The notes under the pieces are model-generated. The model had not been told where the DNA came from and made no database searches. It saw only the letters and a list, made by a program, of their open reading frames with translations. 64,000 bases of DNA from Chryseosolibacter sp044507775 (GTDB lineage Bacteria; Bacteroidota; Bacteroidia; Cytophagales; Cyclobacteriaceae). A program made the translations under genes and the position numbers. This document shows positions 35,282 through 43,667 of this stretch, one piece after another; within the stretch, counting starts at the first letter, position 1; each line of letters starts with the position of its first letter. The stretch is taken from NCBI GenBank assembly GCA_044507775.1, contig JBIQIY010000014.1:75386-139385 (forward strand), given 5' to 3'.

Positions 35282-36628
35282 TTAGAACAATCCCCAAACG
35301 CCATAGATTCCCACCAGCAAAATCGACACAGTGCTCACCCAGAATGCTGCGTCGTAAAAAGCACCCGACCGAAAAATTTGTGGTCGGCCGTAGCGGATGT
35401 GGATGGCTGCAAATACGATCAGGAACAACATCACCGAACCAACGGCCCCGCCAAACAGGATCATGAAGACCGGCAATTCCAAAAAGAGGTAAGCCAGAGC
35501 CCATATCGCCGGGAATACCCAAGACAATACGGCAACAACTTTTCTGCGCTGACCCAGATCCCAAAAGTCGACCCACCCCAGCTGGCCAAAGAGGTCGGAG
35601 TACATTCTCGTCCATGCGGCGAGCGAGGCAAACACACTTGAATAGAGCACAAAAAACGCTCCCACCAGGTATGCCATGCGAACACCCTGGCCCAGTGATT
35701 CAGTATATATGAGCGCGACGGTTTCGATCAGATCATTGCCGCCGGGAATGGCGCGCTGATCGTGGAGAATGGCTGCGCCCAACAGGTAAAACGCAGCTGT
35801 CACGGCCGTATAAATCAGCATTGCCACCAGCGCATCAAGATACATCACGCCGATCCACCCGCGCGCACGCGCTTTCCATTCAGGACTGTCGTCACGCGGA
35901 CCGGTGTATGCTGCGTAGCCTTTTTCAATACACCAGTAGTTATAGGCGATTATTTCGTCGCTGGCCACACCGGTAATACCAAAGGCGCCAATAGCCACAC
36001 CGATAATTTCTTTCGGAAGCGCAAAGTTGAGGCCGCTCGCGATATCTGACCAGGAAATACTATAGGGTGTCAAACTGAGTGAAAACACCGAAGTGAGCGT
36101 CAGCACAGTGAAAAGGGTAATCATCACCAGCGACGTCTTCTCAACCACGCGATAATAACCGCGGAAGATCAGCAGGCCTGCGAGAAACGCACAGATCATC
36201 ACCCACCCCATCACGGCCACTTCGGGAAAAAGCATATTGAGGACGATACCCGCACTACCGAGCATACCTCCCAGCTGCACGACCTTGAGAAGAAGGAAAA
36301 CTAACAGCGCCCACACCGTCCACCGCCCCTTGCCCCACTTCGGACCCGGCAATGTGTTAAAGATGCGCATGGAAGTCTCTCCTGTGAGAACCGTGTGCTT
36401 CCCGATCTCAAGTTGAACGACCACCTTCACCAGACAACTGACGATGATCACCCAAAAAGCAATAAAGCCGGCCCTCGCCCCCAGCGTGGTCGTGGCAATA
36501 AGCTCCCCCGAACCTACAATGGAAGCTGAAAGGATGAACCCCGGGCCGAGAAACATGAGTCTCTTCCAGAGGGTTTTCGGAGGTTCGCGAATGGTGTCCT
36601 TCGTAATGAGGTAGTTGTCTGTTTTCAA
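35282..36628 (-). CDS. Divergent Nramp-superfamily membrane transporter
   Basis: 448 residues with about 11 hydrophobic segments and the Nramp (SLC11) topology: FLGPGFILSASIVGSGELIATT at the TM1 position, and IGAFGITGVASDEIIAY at TM6. The metal-binding DPGN of TM1 and MPHN of TM6 are both absent; acidic residues occupy nearby positions instead (Glu after GSG, and SDE). So transport of Mn2+/Fe2+ cannot be assumed; other cations such as Mg2+ are possible. It precedes the P450 by 5 bp on the same strand, suggesting co-transcription. Confidence 0.82.
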   Translation of the reverse strand: MKTDNYLITKDTIREPPKTLWKRLMFLGPGFILSASIVGSGELIATTTLGARAGFIAFWVIIVSCLVKVVVQLEIGKHTVLTGETSMRIFNTLPGPKWGKGRWTVWALLVFLLLKVVQLGGMLGSAGIVLNMLFPEVAVMGWVMICAFLAGLLIFRGYYRVVEKTSLVMITLFTVLTLTSVFSLSLTPYSISWSDIASGLNFALPKEIIGVAIGAFGITGVASDEIIAYNYWCIEKGYAAYTGPRDDSPEWKARARGWIGVMYLDALVAMLIYTAVTAAFYLLGAAILHDQRAIPGGNDLIETVALIYTESLGQGVRMAYLVGAFFVLYSSVFASLAAWTRMYSDLFGQLGWVDFWDLGQRRKVVAVLSWVFPAIWALAYLFLELPVFMILFGGAVGSVMLFLIVFAAIHIRYGRPQIFRSGAFYDAAFWVSTVSILLVGIYGVWGLF

Positions 36629-36757
36629 GTGCTAATAGTCAGGTGCGACCTTGAAAGTACAAAAGTCAACGGACGCTGCGGCGGTTCGGGCTCAAATAAT
36701 TTCCGTTCCACTGTTTCAGGATGGCATTTCTTATTTAAAAGCTATTTTTGAACGAAA

Positions 36758-37102
36758 ATGAAGTACGCCACCATTCTAGTCTCTGTCCTTATCATCATTG
36801 CCGTTTTGATTCCCGGCCCGAACCTTCCGGACATTAGAATCGGAGGCTATGACAAAGTCATTCACATTGCGATGTTCACGGTCTGGATGCTTGCTGTCCG
36901 ATTCGACTATGGCGACAGGCCATTTCCATGGCTATTCACCTTTGCTGCAGGCATTGCCTTTAGCGCTTTGACAGAAGTTCTACAAATACTCGTTGAAGGA
37001 CGGACATTTGATTATTACGATCTGGCGGCGGACGCAGTCGGAATGGTAATCGGCCTCGTGATCAGCAAGCCCATCGTGCGATGGCTGCATAAATTCATGT
37101 AG
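36758..37102 (+). CDS. VanZ-like membrane protein
   Basis: 114 residues with four hydrophobic segments. VanZ family marks: IGGYDKVIHIAMFTVW (the DKxxH motif near 31-35), then SALTEVLQILVEGRTFDYYDLAADAVGMVIG, matching ExxQ..xGRxxDxxDxxxNxxG with Asp/Ala replacing Asn. Family members include a teicoplanin-resistance protein; most are uncharacterised. Convergent with ompH, 4 bp apart. Confidence 0.9.
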   Translation: MKYATILVSVLIIIAVLIPGPNLPDIRIGGYDKVIHIAMFTVWMLAVRFDYGDRPFPWLFTFAAGIAFSALTEVLQILVEGRTFDYYDLAADAVGMVIGLVISKPIVRWLHKFM

Positions 37103-37106
37103 CCGC

Positions 37107-37649
37107 CTATTTGGGCTTCGGCGTAACACCGAGCTTCTGCAAAACGAGATTGGAGATATCGAAGGCTTGGGATTTGACCATCAGTACTTCGTAGTCGCTT
37201 ACCTTTTCCGAAATGATTATTGAAAAGCCATTTTCCTCCGCGACTTGTCCGATTGCCTGATTGACCCTCAGCACTAGTGGTGCCATGAATAACTTCTGTT
37301 TGTTCTGAAGCGTCCGTTGGGCATCCGCCTGCATCTGCTCGAGATCGGCCATTGCCTTTTCAAGTTCGCGTTGCCGGTTGACACGGACCGTGTCGTGCAT
37401 CGTTTCTGCCTTTGCGTTGAAATCCGTGTACTGCTTCTGGACGTCCTGTGATTTCGCCTGAATCTGATTTCGCAATTGGGTTTGCGTCGATTTCATTTCG
37501 CTCTCCAGCTCTTTCATCTCGGGCAATTGCGTGATGATATACTCCACGTTGGCCGAACCCACTTTGAACGAGGTGGCAGGCTGCGCGGTCTGAGCATGCG
37601 CAACATAACCGGCTGCCAATGCAAATAACAAAAGGAATCTTTTCTTCAT
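37107..37649 (-). CDS. OmpH/Skp-family periplasmic chaperone
   Basis: 180 residues from the ATG at 37649, a signal peptide (MKKRFLLLFALAAGYVAHAQ). The mature part has VGSANVEYIITQLPEMKELESEMK, a long coiled coil to ~125, and a C-terminal strand with IISEKVSDYE, as in Skp/OmpH. It likely carries outer-membrane proteins through the periplasm. The usual bamA neighbour is missing; Bacteroidota often have several OmpH copies, and this looks like a stand-alone one. Has a good upstream promoter. Confidence 0.87.
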   Translation of the reverse strand: MKKRFLLLFALAAGYVAHAQTAQPATSFKVGSANVEYIITQLPEMKELESEMKSTQTQLRNQIQAKSQDVQKQYTDFNAKAETMHDTVRVNRQRELEKAMADLEQMQADAQRTLQNKQKLFMAPLVLRVNQAIGQVAEENGFSIIISEKVSDYEVLMVKSQAFDISNLVLQKLGVTPKPK

Positions 37650-37690
37650 ACAATGTCTTCTCAACGACCGATCATCCCGGTCTTATCTTT

Positions 37691-37722
37691 CAAAGATAAG
37701 ATATTTTAATTCCGGGTAGCAA
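37691..37722 (-). promoter_or_regulatory. Bacteroidota-type promoter of the OmpH gene
   Basis: On the minus strand TTG (37722-37720), 21 bp spacer, then TATCTTTG (37698-37691), matching TTG-N(17-23)-TAnnTTTG. The -7 box sits inside a 10-bp inverted repeat, TCTTATCTTT/AAAGATAAGA (37681-37701), which may also bind a regulator. The start codon at 37649 is about 40 bp further on. Confidence 0.55.
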
Positions 37723-37882
37723 AATCGATTTGCAGGGACCTGCCTTCAAATGCGACAAAATTTCCGTAGATATTAAAAGTTCCGGGCTATAGCCAGAAAT
37801 TTTGTCGTCCTGGCAGCCGTTTTGTCAAGCGATGAAAGATGGTACAGCGATTGATTAACTCCTGCCAAAAGAGGAGAACATA

Positions 37883-38257
37883 ATGAACAATAAATTCAAA
37901 CATCTATTAACTACGGTAGACCTGTTGAATACTTTGAACGGGGGCGTCAGTGAACCGTACGTGTCTTACCGTGAGCGCCCGGATGGTCGCCAGGTAAGAA
38001 TCCGTGTTCCCGGCGTTGGTAAAGAGATGTTGCAGGTGGAGATTCAGAACAACGAGCTCAGTGTCTTTTATCATATTCCCATGGAGTCTTCCGGAAAGAA
38101 ACTTTTTCTTCCGAAGGAAGTGATGCGCCAGACATTGCCCTACTTCATTGAGATTCCCGCCATCCAGGCGACGTACGAAGACAACGAGTTGGTGGTGGAT
38201 TTGCCTTTCAACGAGTTATCGAACGGATACAACAGGAAAGTTCCTATCTCTGAATAA
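37883..38257 (+). CDS. Hsp20-like (alpha-crystallin fold) small protein
   Basis: 124 residues. Middle part reads as an ACD-like beta sandwich: RQVRIRVPGVGKEMLQVEIQNNELSVFYHIP, a variable loop, then FIEIPAIQATYEDNELVVDLPFN (IPAxxxxxxxxxxLVVxLP is typical of Hsp20). It is shorter than standard Hsp20 and lacks the C-terminal IxI motif, ending in NRKVPISE. A small heat-shock or CS-fold chaperone is likely but not proven. Followed by a terminator; its own transcript. Confidence 0.65.
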   Translation: MNNKFKHLLTTVDLLNTLNGGVSEPYVSYRERPDGRQVRIRVPGVGKEMLQVEIQNNELSVFYHIPMESSGKKLFLPKEVMRQTLPYFIEIPAIQATYEDNELVVDLPFNELSNGYNRKVPISE

Positions 38258-38300
38258 GATCATTAGAGATAAGCTCCAAACAGAATAGTCAGAATAGTGG

Positions 38301-38332
38301 GTCTGATCGCTACGGCGGTCAGACTTTTTTTT
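38301..38332 (+). terminator. Terminator after the Hsp20-like gene
   Basis: Stem GTCTGATCGC/GCGGTCAGAC (one G-T pair) with loop TACG, followed by eight Ts, 43 bp past the stop. It also faces the convergent SMP-30 gene. Confidence 0.85.
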
Positions 38333-38334
38333 GA

Positions 38335-39231
38335 TCACCGGGTGGCGCCCTTCACCCTCATGACAACCGTGTAAACGGATTTGGATGCGGTAACAAAAAG
38401 CGTCTTTCCATCCTTGCCTCCAAAGCAGACGTTGGCAGTCCACGGCTCGGCTATGGGAATGTGTCCAACCTGTTTCCCGGAAGGATCCAAAATAGTCACC
38501 CCGTTCCCTGTCAGGTAGATGTTACCTTTGCTGTCGAGGGTCATGCCGTCGGATCCCATTTGCACGAGCAGCTTTCGGTTTGACAACGATCCATCACTGG
38601 CGATGTCAAAAACGTAGGTCTTGCTATCGCCGATATCAGCGACGTACAACTTCTTTCCATCCGGTGTTCCGACAATGCCGTTGGGTCGCTTAAACCCATC
38701 CATCACCATCGTCAATTTCTTCCGGTCGGGCGAAAGGTAATAGACATCCTCTGACTCGATCTCTTTTTCCGTGCGTGTCCAGTAGTCGCGTTTGTAAAAT
38801 GGGTCGGTGAGATACACGCCGCCTTTGGAATCCACCCACAGGTCATTGGGGCCGTTGAGTTTCTTTCCGTTGTAATCGCGCACGAGCACGGTTACGTTCT
38901 TGTCGGGATCAATGAGCCACAATTCATTTTTTTCATCCGCGCAAGCGAGGAGATTTCCCGAGCGATCAAAATACAATCCATTTGATCGTCCGGCGTTTTC
39001 CATGAAGACGGTCACCCCTGCGCCGGGCGACCATTTCAGGATCCGGTTATTGGGTTGATCCGTAAAAAAAACATTTCCCTTGCCGTCAACCGCCGGTCCT
39101 TCCGTAAATTTGTAATCCGAAGCTACCAGCACGGGCGTCGCACCTTTTGCTACAAGTTTGCTTTGTTCCGATTCCTGAGCAGTCGCCGCACAGGAAGACA
39201 GCACAATGATAAAAGGTAATAGATATCGCAT
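38335..39231 (-). CDS. Secreted SMP-30/gluconolactonase-family protein
   Basis: 298 residues with a signal peptide (MRYLLPFIIVLSSCAATAQ; a Cys after SS might make it a lipoprotein). Six-bladed propeller: YKFTEGPAVDGKGNVFFTDQPNNRI, GRSNGLYFD, LNGPNDLWVDSKGGVYLTDP, RPNGIVGTPDGKKLYVAD, with the metal-site Glu (TEGP), Asn (NGL/GPND) and Asp (ADIGD). Hydrolyses sugar lactones in the periplasm. It may handle lactones produced by the Gfo/Idh/MocA enzymes nearby. Confidence 0.9.
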   Translation of the reverse strand: MRYLLPFIIVLSSCAATAQESEQSKLVAKGATPVLVASDYKFTEGPAVDGKGNVFFTDQPNNRILKWSPGAGVTVFMENAGRSNGLYFDRSGNLLACADEKNELWLIDPDKNVTVLVRDYNGKKLNGPNDLWVDSKGGVYLTDPFYKRDYWTRTEKEIESEDVYYLSPDRKKLTMVMDGFKRPNGIVGTPDGKKLYVADIGDSKTYVFDIASDGSLSNRKLLVQMGSDGMTLDSKGNIYLTGNGVTILDPSGKQVGHIPIAEPWTANVCFGGKDGKTLFVTASKSVYTVVMRVKGATR

Positions 39232-39393
39232 GGGATTGTTGGTTCAGAGGCGTGTGAAGTTCCGCGGTTAAAGATGATAAAAATGCGCCTTTTGGCCAAG
39301 GGCTACCGCGCACCGGGGTATTTTCAGTGTTCGCAGGCCCTTCATTACAACCGCGAACGCAAAATCCGGGTCTAAATAGCAAACCGAACCTGT

Positions 39394-39753
39394 ATGCCAC
39401 GAGTTGTTGCCCTTCTTTCAATTGTTTTGCTCTTATCGTGCGATGACGGTAATCCGACTTCAACCAGTGGACCCGTTACCCTCGGAGCCGTTATGTGCGG
39501 CAAGAAGCCCATGGAGATGATGTGGCTGCGAGATCTTGTCAAAAAAGCACAAACGGATATGGCGCTGAACGGCAACATCTACAGGGGGTATTACGATGGC
39601 CAGGTTATCTTCATCCATCAGCCTATGATCATGAGTTGTCTCGCCTGCATCATCTATGACTGCAGCGGAAACAAACTCGATCCTGCCACGCTGGATCACG
39701 AAAAGATCCGGCTCAATATGACGCGCGCGAACGTCGTCTACCAGGCCCACTAG
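39394..39753 (+). CDS. Small cysteine-rich lipoprotein, unknown
   Basis: 119 residues. N-terminus MPRVVALLSIVLLLSCDDG is a lipoprotein signal (LLSC). The mature part has six more residues of note: CGKKPMEMMWL with a DLVKKAQTD helix, and MSCLACIIYDCSGN with three clustered cysteines. No family is recognised with confidence; the pattern resembles small conserved Bacteroidota proteins. Precedes two Gfo/Idh/MocA genes on the same strand. Confidence 0.65.
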   Translation: MPRVVALLSIVLLLSCDDGNPTSTSGPVTLGAVMCGKKPMEMMWLRDLVKKAQTDMALNGNIYRGYYDGQVIFIHQPMIMSCLACIIYDCSGNKLDPATLDHEKIRLNMTRANVVYQAH

Positions 39754-39852
39754 CAGGATAGCTCCACGCTATTAATTCTTCATCCACTCCGGAAATAACT
39801 ATGCATCCTCCGGATCCTTTGATTTACCATCAGAGTTTTCTAAAATTCCGGA

Positions 39853-40827
39853 ATGAAAAGCACCAATGAGGTCCGCTGGGGAATATTGGGATGCGGAGAT
39901 GTCTGCGAAGTCAAAAGTGGACCCGCGTTCAATAAGGTAGCAAATTCAACCCTCGTTGCTGTCATGCGGCGCGACCGCGAAAAAGCCGCGGACTTTGCGA
40001 GAAGACACAATGTCGGGCGGTACTATTCCGAAGCAAGCGATCTGATCAACGATCCCGACATCAACGCCATCTACATCGCTACGCCGCCCTCCCATCACGA
40101 ACAGCTTGCTATCCAATCTATGGAAGCGGGTAAACCCATGTACATTGAGAAGCCCGTCGCGCTGAACACCGCGTCGTGTGAACGAATACTCGCCTTCTCG
40201 CGCAAGTCAGGTGTCAAGGCGTCCGTCGCACACTATCGCAGAGGGTTACCGTTATTCCGAAAGATCCGATCGTTGTTGCAGTCAGGAGTTATCGGCAAAC
40301 CCAGCCTGATCATCGCCCGGACACTGCAGGCACCCAGTGACAAGATCGGTGCGCCCGACTACTGGCGGACGACTCCTGAAGTATCCGGAGGCGGACTATT
40401 CTTCGACCTGGCACCTCATCAGCTGGACATCTTCTACTGGCTGTTTGGCAAACCCACGACAGTACACGGATTTTCCGTCAACCAGAAAAATCTTTACAGC
40501 GCACCGGACCTTACAACGGTTGAGGTACTCTTCGGGGAAAAGGTGTTGCTACAGGGCGTATGGGCGTTCAACGTGGCAAAGAGCGAAGAAATGGAAACAT
40601 GCGAAATCATCGGAGACCGCGGCAAGATATCGTTTTCATTTTTCAAGACTTCCGACATCGAGGTGAGCACCGCTGATGGGAAAGAACGAATCACGGCTGA
40701 TTATCCGGAGAATATCCAGCAACCGATGATCGATGAGGTGGTTAAATTTTTCAGGAATGAGGGGCCCAATCCTTGCTCGCTGGAAGACGCAGTGGTCACA
40801 ATGCGGATCATGGACGAAACGAGATAA
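39853..40827 (+). CDS. Gfo/Idh/MocA family oxidoreductase
   Basis: 324 residues, cytoplasmic. The dinucleotide motif is GCGDVC (12-17), with Val-Cys where most have xxG; EKP at 99-101 and GGGLFFDLAPHQLDIFYW (the GGxxxDxxxHxxD motif). Resembles 1,5-anhydro-fructose reductase and related sugar oxidoreductases. Followed at 79 bp by an exported homologue. Substrate unknown. Confidence 0.88.
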   Translation: MKSTNEVRWGILGCGDVCEVKSGPAFNKVANSTLVAVMRRDREKAADFARRHNVGRYYSEASDLINDPDINAIYIATPPSHHEQLAIQSMEAGKPMYIEKPVALNTASCERILAFSRKSGVKASVAHYRRGLPLFRKIRSLLQSGVIGKPSLIIARTLQAPSDKIGAPDYWRTTPEVSGGGLFFDLAPHQLDIFYWLFGKPTTVHGFSVNQKNLYSAPDLTTVEVLFGEKVLLQGVWAFNVAKSEEMETCEIIGDRGKISFSFFKTSDIEVSTADGKERITADYPENIQQPMIDEVVKFFRNEGPNPCSLEDAVVTMRIMDETR

Positions 40828-40906
40828 ATTCGGAGACGGTGAGGTCGCTAATTATTTTTACGCGAGCCACCTTTTTTACTACATTAGTCAACTACAAACC
40901 AAGACA

Positions 40907-42190
40907 ATGACAAAACTGATTCAGCGACGAGAATTCCTCAAGCGCGGTGCTATGGGCGCCATTGGCTTTTCCATTCTTCCCTCACTCATTTCCCGGGGTG
41001 CGCCAAGTGACAAACTTCGAATCGCGCACATCGGGCTCGGCGGAATGGGAAATCAACACATGCAGTGGTTCGCAGCGTTGCCGGGGGTGGATATTGTCGC
41101 ATTATGCGATGTGGACTCCGATCATCTCAACAGCACTCTTCAGTCGCTGAAGAAGTTGCATCCGGATACACAAGCGAAGACCTATGGAGATTTCCGCCAC
41201 GTGCTCGAGCGAAAAGATATTGATGCGATCACCTGCGCAACTCCCGACCACTGGCATGCGCAGATCGCCACGCTCGCGTTCCAGGCCGGCAAGGACGTCT
41301 ACGGTGAGAAGCCCCTGTCGTATGACATACGTGAAGGACAAATGATGCTGAAGAACCTCGAAAAGCACAAGCGGATTTTTCAGCTCGGTACACAGATCCA
41401 CGCAACAGACAACTATCACCGGGTGGTTGAGATCATCCGCTCGGGCGCAATTGGAAAAGTTCATACCATCCGGCTCTGGAAAAACGGTTTCAGTCCCGGG
41501 TTGGGTTTTCCAAAAGCGCAGACCCCTCCTTCGAATCTGAACTGGGACATGTGGCTCGGGCCCGCTCCGGTCGCCGATTACTTTCCGGAGCGATGCCACA
41601 AAAGCTACCGCTACTTCCTGGATTACTCCGGAGGGGTATTTGCGGACTTCTGGTGTCACATCGCTGATGTAGCGTGGTGGGCTGTTCATCCAACAGGACT
41701 CAAGACGATAACCGCCAGGGGAGAAAAAACCGATGGCATAGCGGATGCTCCCAAATGGATCGACGCGGATTTTGAATTCGACAATGTAAAATTACTGTGG
41801 ACTACTCAGCCTCCTGACGTCCCGGGTGCCGCTGACCGTGGCATCGGCGCGTATTTCGAAGGCGACAAGGGCACCTTGATTTGTGACTACCACACGCGGG
41901 CGATCACCATCAACGGTGAAACGGTCGAGGATGTTCCATCCGTTGACAAATCCATTCCGCGTTCTCCCGGACATCAGCAAAATTTTGTCGATGCGGTAAA
42001 ATCGCGAACCCAGCCGGAATCGAACCTGGCCTACGCGCGTGAGATGACTCTGCCCATGCACCTGGCCATCATCTCCTGGAGACTCGGACGAAAACTGGAG
42101 TGGGATGCCTCCCGCGAAAAATTCAAGGACGACAGCGAAGCGAACAATTTCCTCTCCCGCAAATACCGCAAAAGCTGGGACTTGATTTAG
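40907..42190 (+). CDS. Tat-exported Gfo/Idh/MocA oxidoreductase
   Basis: 427 residues from the ATG at 40907; upstream in-frame sequence overlaps the previous gene. Tat signal QRREFLKRGAMGAIGFSI, Rossmann motif GLGGMG at 43-48, EKP at 134-136, and the exported-subfamily feature SGGVFADFWCHIADVAWW. C-terminal YRKSWDLI, like the family consensus. Likely NAD(P)-dependent oxidation of a glycoside in the periplasm. With the gene at 39853 it forms a second dehydrogenase pair, distinct from 20103/23549. A large repeat follows at once. Confidence 0.88.
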   Translation: MTKLIQRREFLKRGAMGAIGFSILPSLISRGAPSDKLRIAHIGLGGMGNQHMQWFAALPGVDIVALCDVDSDHLNSTLQSLKKLHPDTQAKTYGDFRHVLERKDIDAITCATPDHWHAQIATLAFQAGKDVYGEKPLSYDIREGQMMLKNLEKHKRIFQLGTQIHATDNYHRVVEIIRSGAIGKVHTIRLWKNGFSPGLGFPKAQTPPSNLNWDMWLGPAPVADYFPERCHKSYRYFLDYSGGVFADFWCHIADVAWWAVHPTGLKTITARGEKTDGIADAPKWIDADFEFDNVKLLWTTQPPDVPGAADRGIGAYFEGDKGTLICDYHTRAITINGETVEDVPSVDKSIPRSPGHQQNFVDAVKSRTQPESNLAYAREMTLPMHLAIISWRLGRKLEWDASREKFKDDSEANNFLSRKYRKSWDLI

Positions 42191-42397
42191 GAGATAGGGA
42201 GATAAGGAGATAAGGAAATAGGGGGGATAGGGAAATAAGGGAGATAGGGGATATAGGGGATATAAGGGGTAGGGTATACTCCATATCTCTTACATCCTAT
42301 ACCTATGCCCTACATCGTATACCTACACCCTACACCCTACACCCTATACCTTATTTCCCTTATTTCCCTTATACCCCCTTCTATTTCCCTATCTCCC
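42190..42397. repeat. 208-bp purine-to-pyrimidine imperfect inverted repeat
   Basis: The left arm is G/A-rich (GGAGATAGGGA, GGGAAATAAGGGA units), the right arm the C/T-rich counterpart (TTATTTCCC, TCCCTATCTCC). The 11-bp ends GGAGATAGGGA (42190-42200) and TCCCTATCTCC (42386-42396) are exact inverted copies. It begins at the stop codon of the upstream gene and could fold as one long hairpin, acting as a terminator or repeat element. No ORF is inside. Confidence 0.7.
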
Positions 42398-42469
42398 AAG
42401 ATGCAGGAACAACTTTTGTTTCCTCAATCGCTATGAACACAGCAATTCTGACCCTTATATCCCTTTGAG

Positions 42470-43639
42470 GTGGAAACCGCGATAAAACAAAACGCCGAGG
42501 CTGCTTTGGTCGCGAATCCGGATGCCCGAACAACAGCGGATGACCGGGTCGCGCACGGGTTTATAAAGGCAGCGTGGTACCGCCTCACTCATTGGGAAAC
42601 CTGGGACTGGCGAATAAAGTATGTACTCATCGCGCCCGTATGGCTGTGGTTTTGCATTCGCGCGCGATCGCTCTGGTTCTTTACAGCGTCAAACCCCACC
42701 CTCACTTTTGGAGGGTTTGACGGCGAGAAAAAAAGGGAGATGTACGAACAGCTTCCCGTGGGTACGTACCCTGACACACGCTATATTTCTCCCGACCTCC
42801 CGTTCGACGATCTGGTCGCCGAGCTTGACCGAGAGGGGCTTTCATTCCCGCTTGCAGCAAAGCCTGATGTCGGAAAGATGGGCCTGATGTTCCGGCGGAT
42901 CGATTCCCTTCAGTCCCTGCAGGCATATCACAACACTATTAACTGTGAATACATCCTGCAAAAATGGATTTCTTATCCCGTTGAAGTGAGCGTCTTCTAT
43001 TACCGACTTCCGGATCGACAGAAAGGACAGATTACGGGTTTTGTAAGGAAGGACTTTCTCGAAGTAACAGGCGACGGAACTTCAACGCTTTCAGAGTTGA
43101 TCATGAAGTATCCGCGCGTTCGGTTCCGCCTCGCCGAGATGCGATCAAAGCACCGCGAAAAATTGCACATGGTCCTGGGCGCGGGAGAGAAATACTGTCT
43201 CTCTCCGGCGTTGAATCTCAGCCGCGGAGGAAAGCTGGTAAGCCTTGCCAACGAAAAAGACGACCGCTTATTGAAAGTCTTCGATGACCTGAGTCACCAC
43301 GCCGGTAATTTTTACTACGGCCGCTATGACATCAAATGCGCATCGGTGGAAGCACTCAGGCAGGGAAAAGATTTTTCCATCCTCGAATTTAACGGTAGTG
43401 GTGCCGAACCGCATCATGTGTATGGCAATGGCAACCACCTTCTGAAAGCATGCGGCATACTCGTCTCTCATTGGCGAATACTCTACCAAATATCGAGGAT
43501 CAACCACGGCGCTGGCGTGCCTTATTGGGAATTCCGGCGCGGACTGAAATTCATCCGCGAAGCCGGCAAACATCTTGAAAGACTCCGGAAACTCGACATC
43601 GATGCGACACATAGCCTCAACCGGGGTACGCTTTTTTAG
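42470..43639 (+). CDS. ATP-grasp ligase-like protein (D-Ala-D-Ala ligase type)
   Basis: 389 residues with a GTG start at 42470; no better ATG precedes it. Residues ~51-65 are one hydrophobic stretch (YVLIAPVWLWFCI), unusual for ATP-grasp. The ATP-grasp fold then follows: AAKPDVGKMGLMFRRI (nucleotide-binding Lys131), EYILQKWISYPVEVSVFYYR, GRYDIKC at 284-290 and ILEFNGSGAEP at 305-314 (Glu and Asn metal ligands). Presumably forms a carbon-nitrogen bond with ATP. Located 28 bp before the GntA-like gene, so it probably ligates a substrate or product of that enzyme. Confidence 0.78.
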   Translation: METAIKQNAEAALVANPDARTTADDRVAHGFIKAAWYRLTHWETWDWRIKYVLIAPVWLWFCIRARSLWFFTASNPTLTFGGFDGEKKREMYEQLPVGTYPDTRYISPDLPFDDLVAELDREGLSFPLAAKPDVGKMGLMFRRIDSLQSLQAYHNTINCEYILQKWISYPVEVSVFYYRLPDRQKGQITGFVRKDFLEVTGDGTSTLSELIMKYPRVRFRLAEMRSKHREKLHMVLGAGEKYCLSPALNLSRGGKLVSLANEKDDRLLKVFDDLSHHAGNFYYGRYDIKCASVEALRQGKDFSILEFNGSGAEPHHVYGNGNHLLKACGILVSHWRILYQISRINHGAGVPYWEFRRGLKFIREAGKHLERLRKLDIDATHSLNRGTLF

Positions 43640-43667
43640 TAGGTGAAAGAAGCTTCGCATCAGAACT

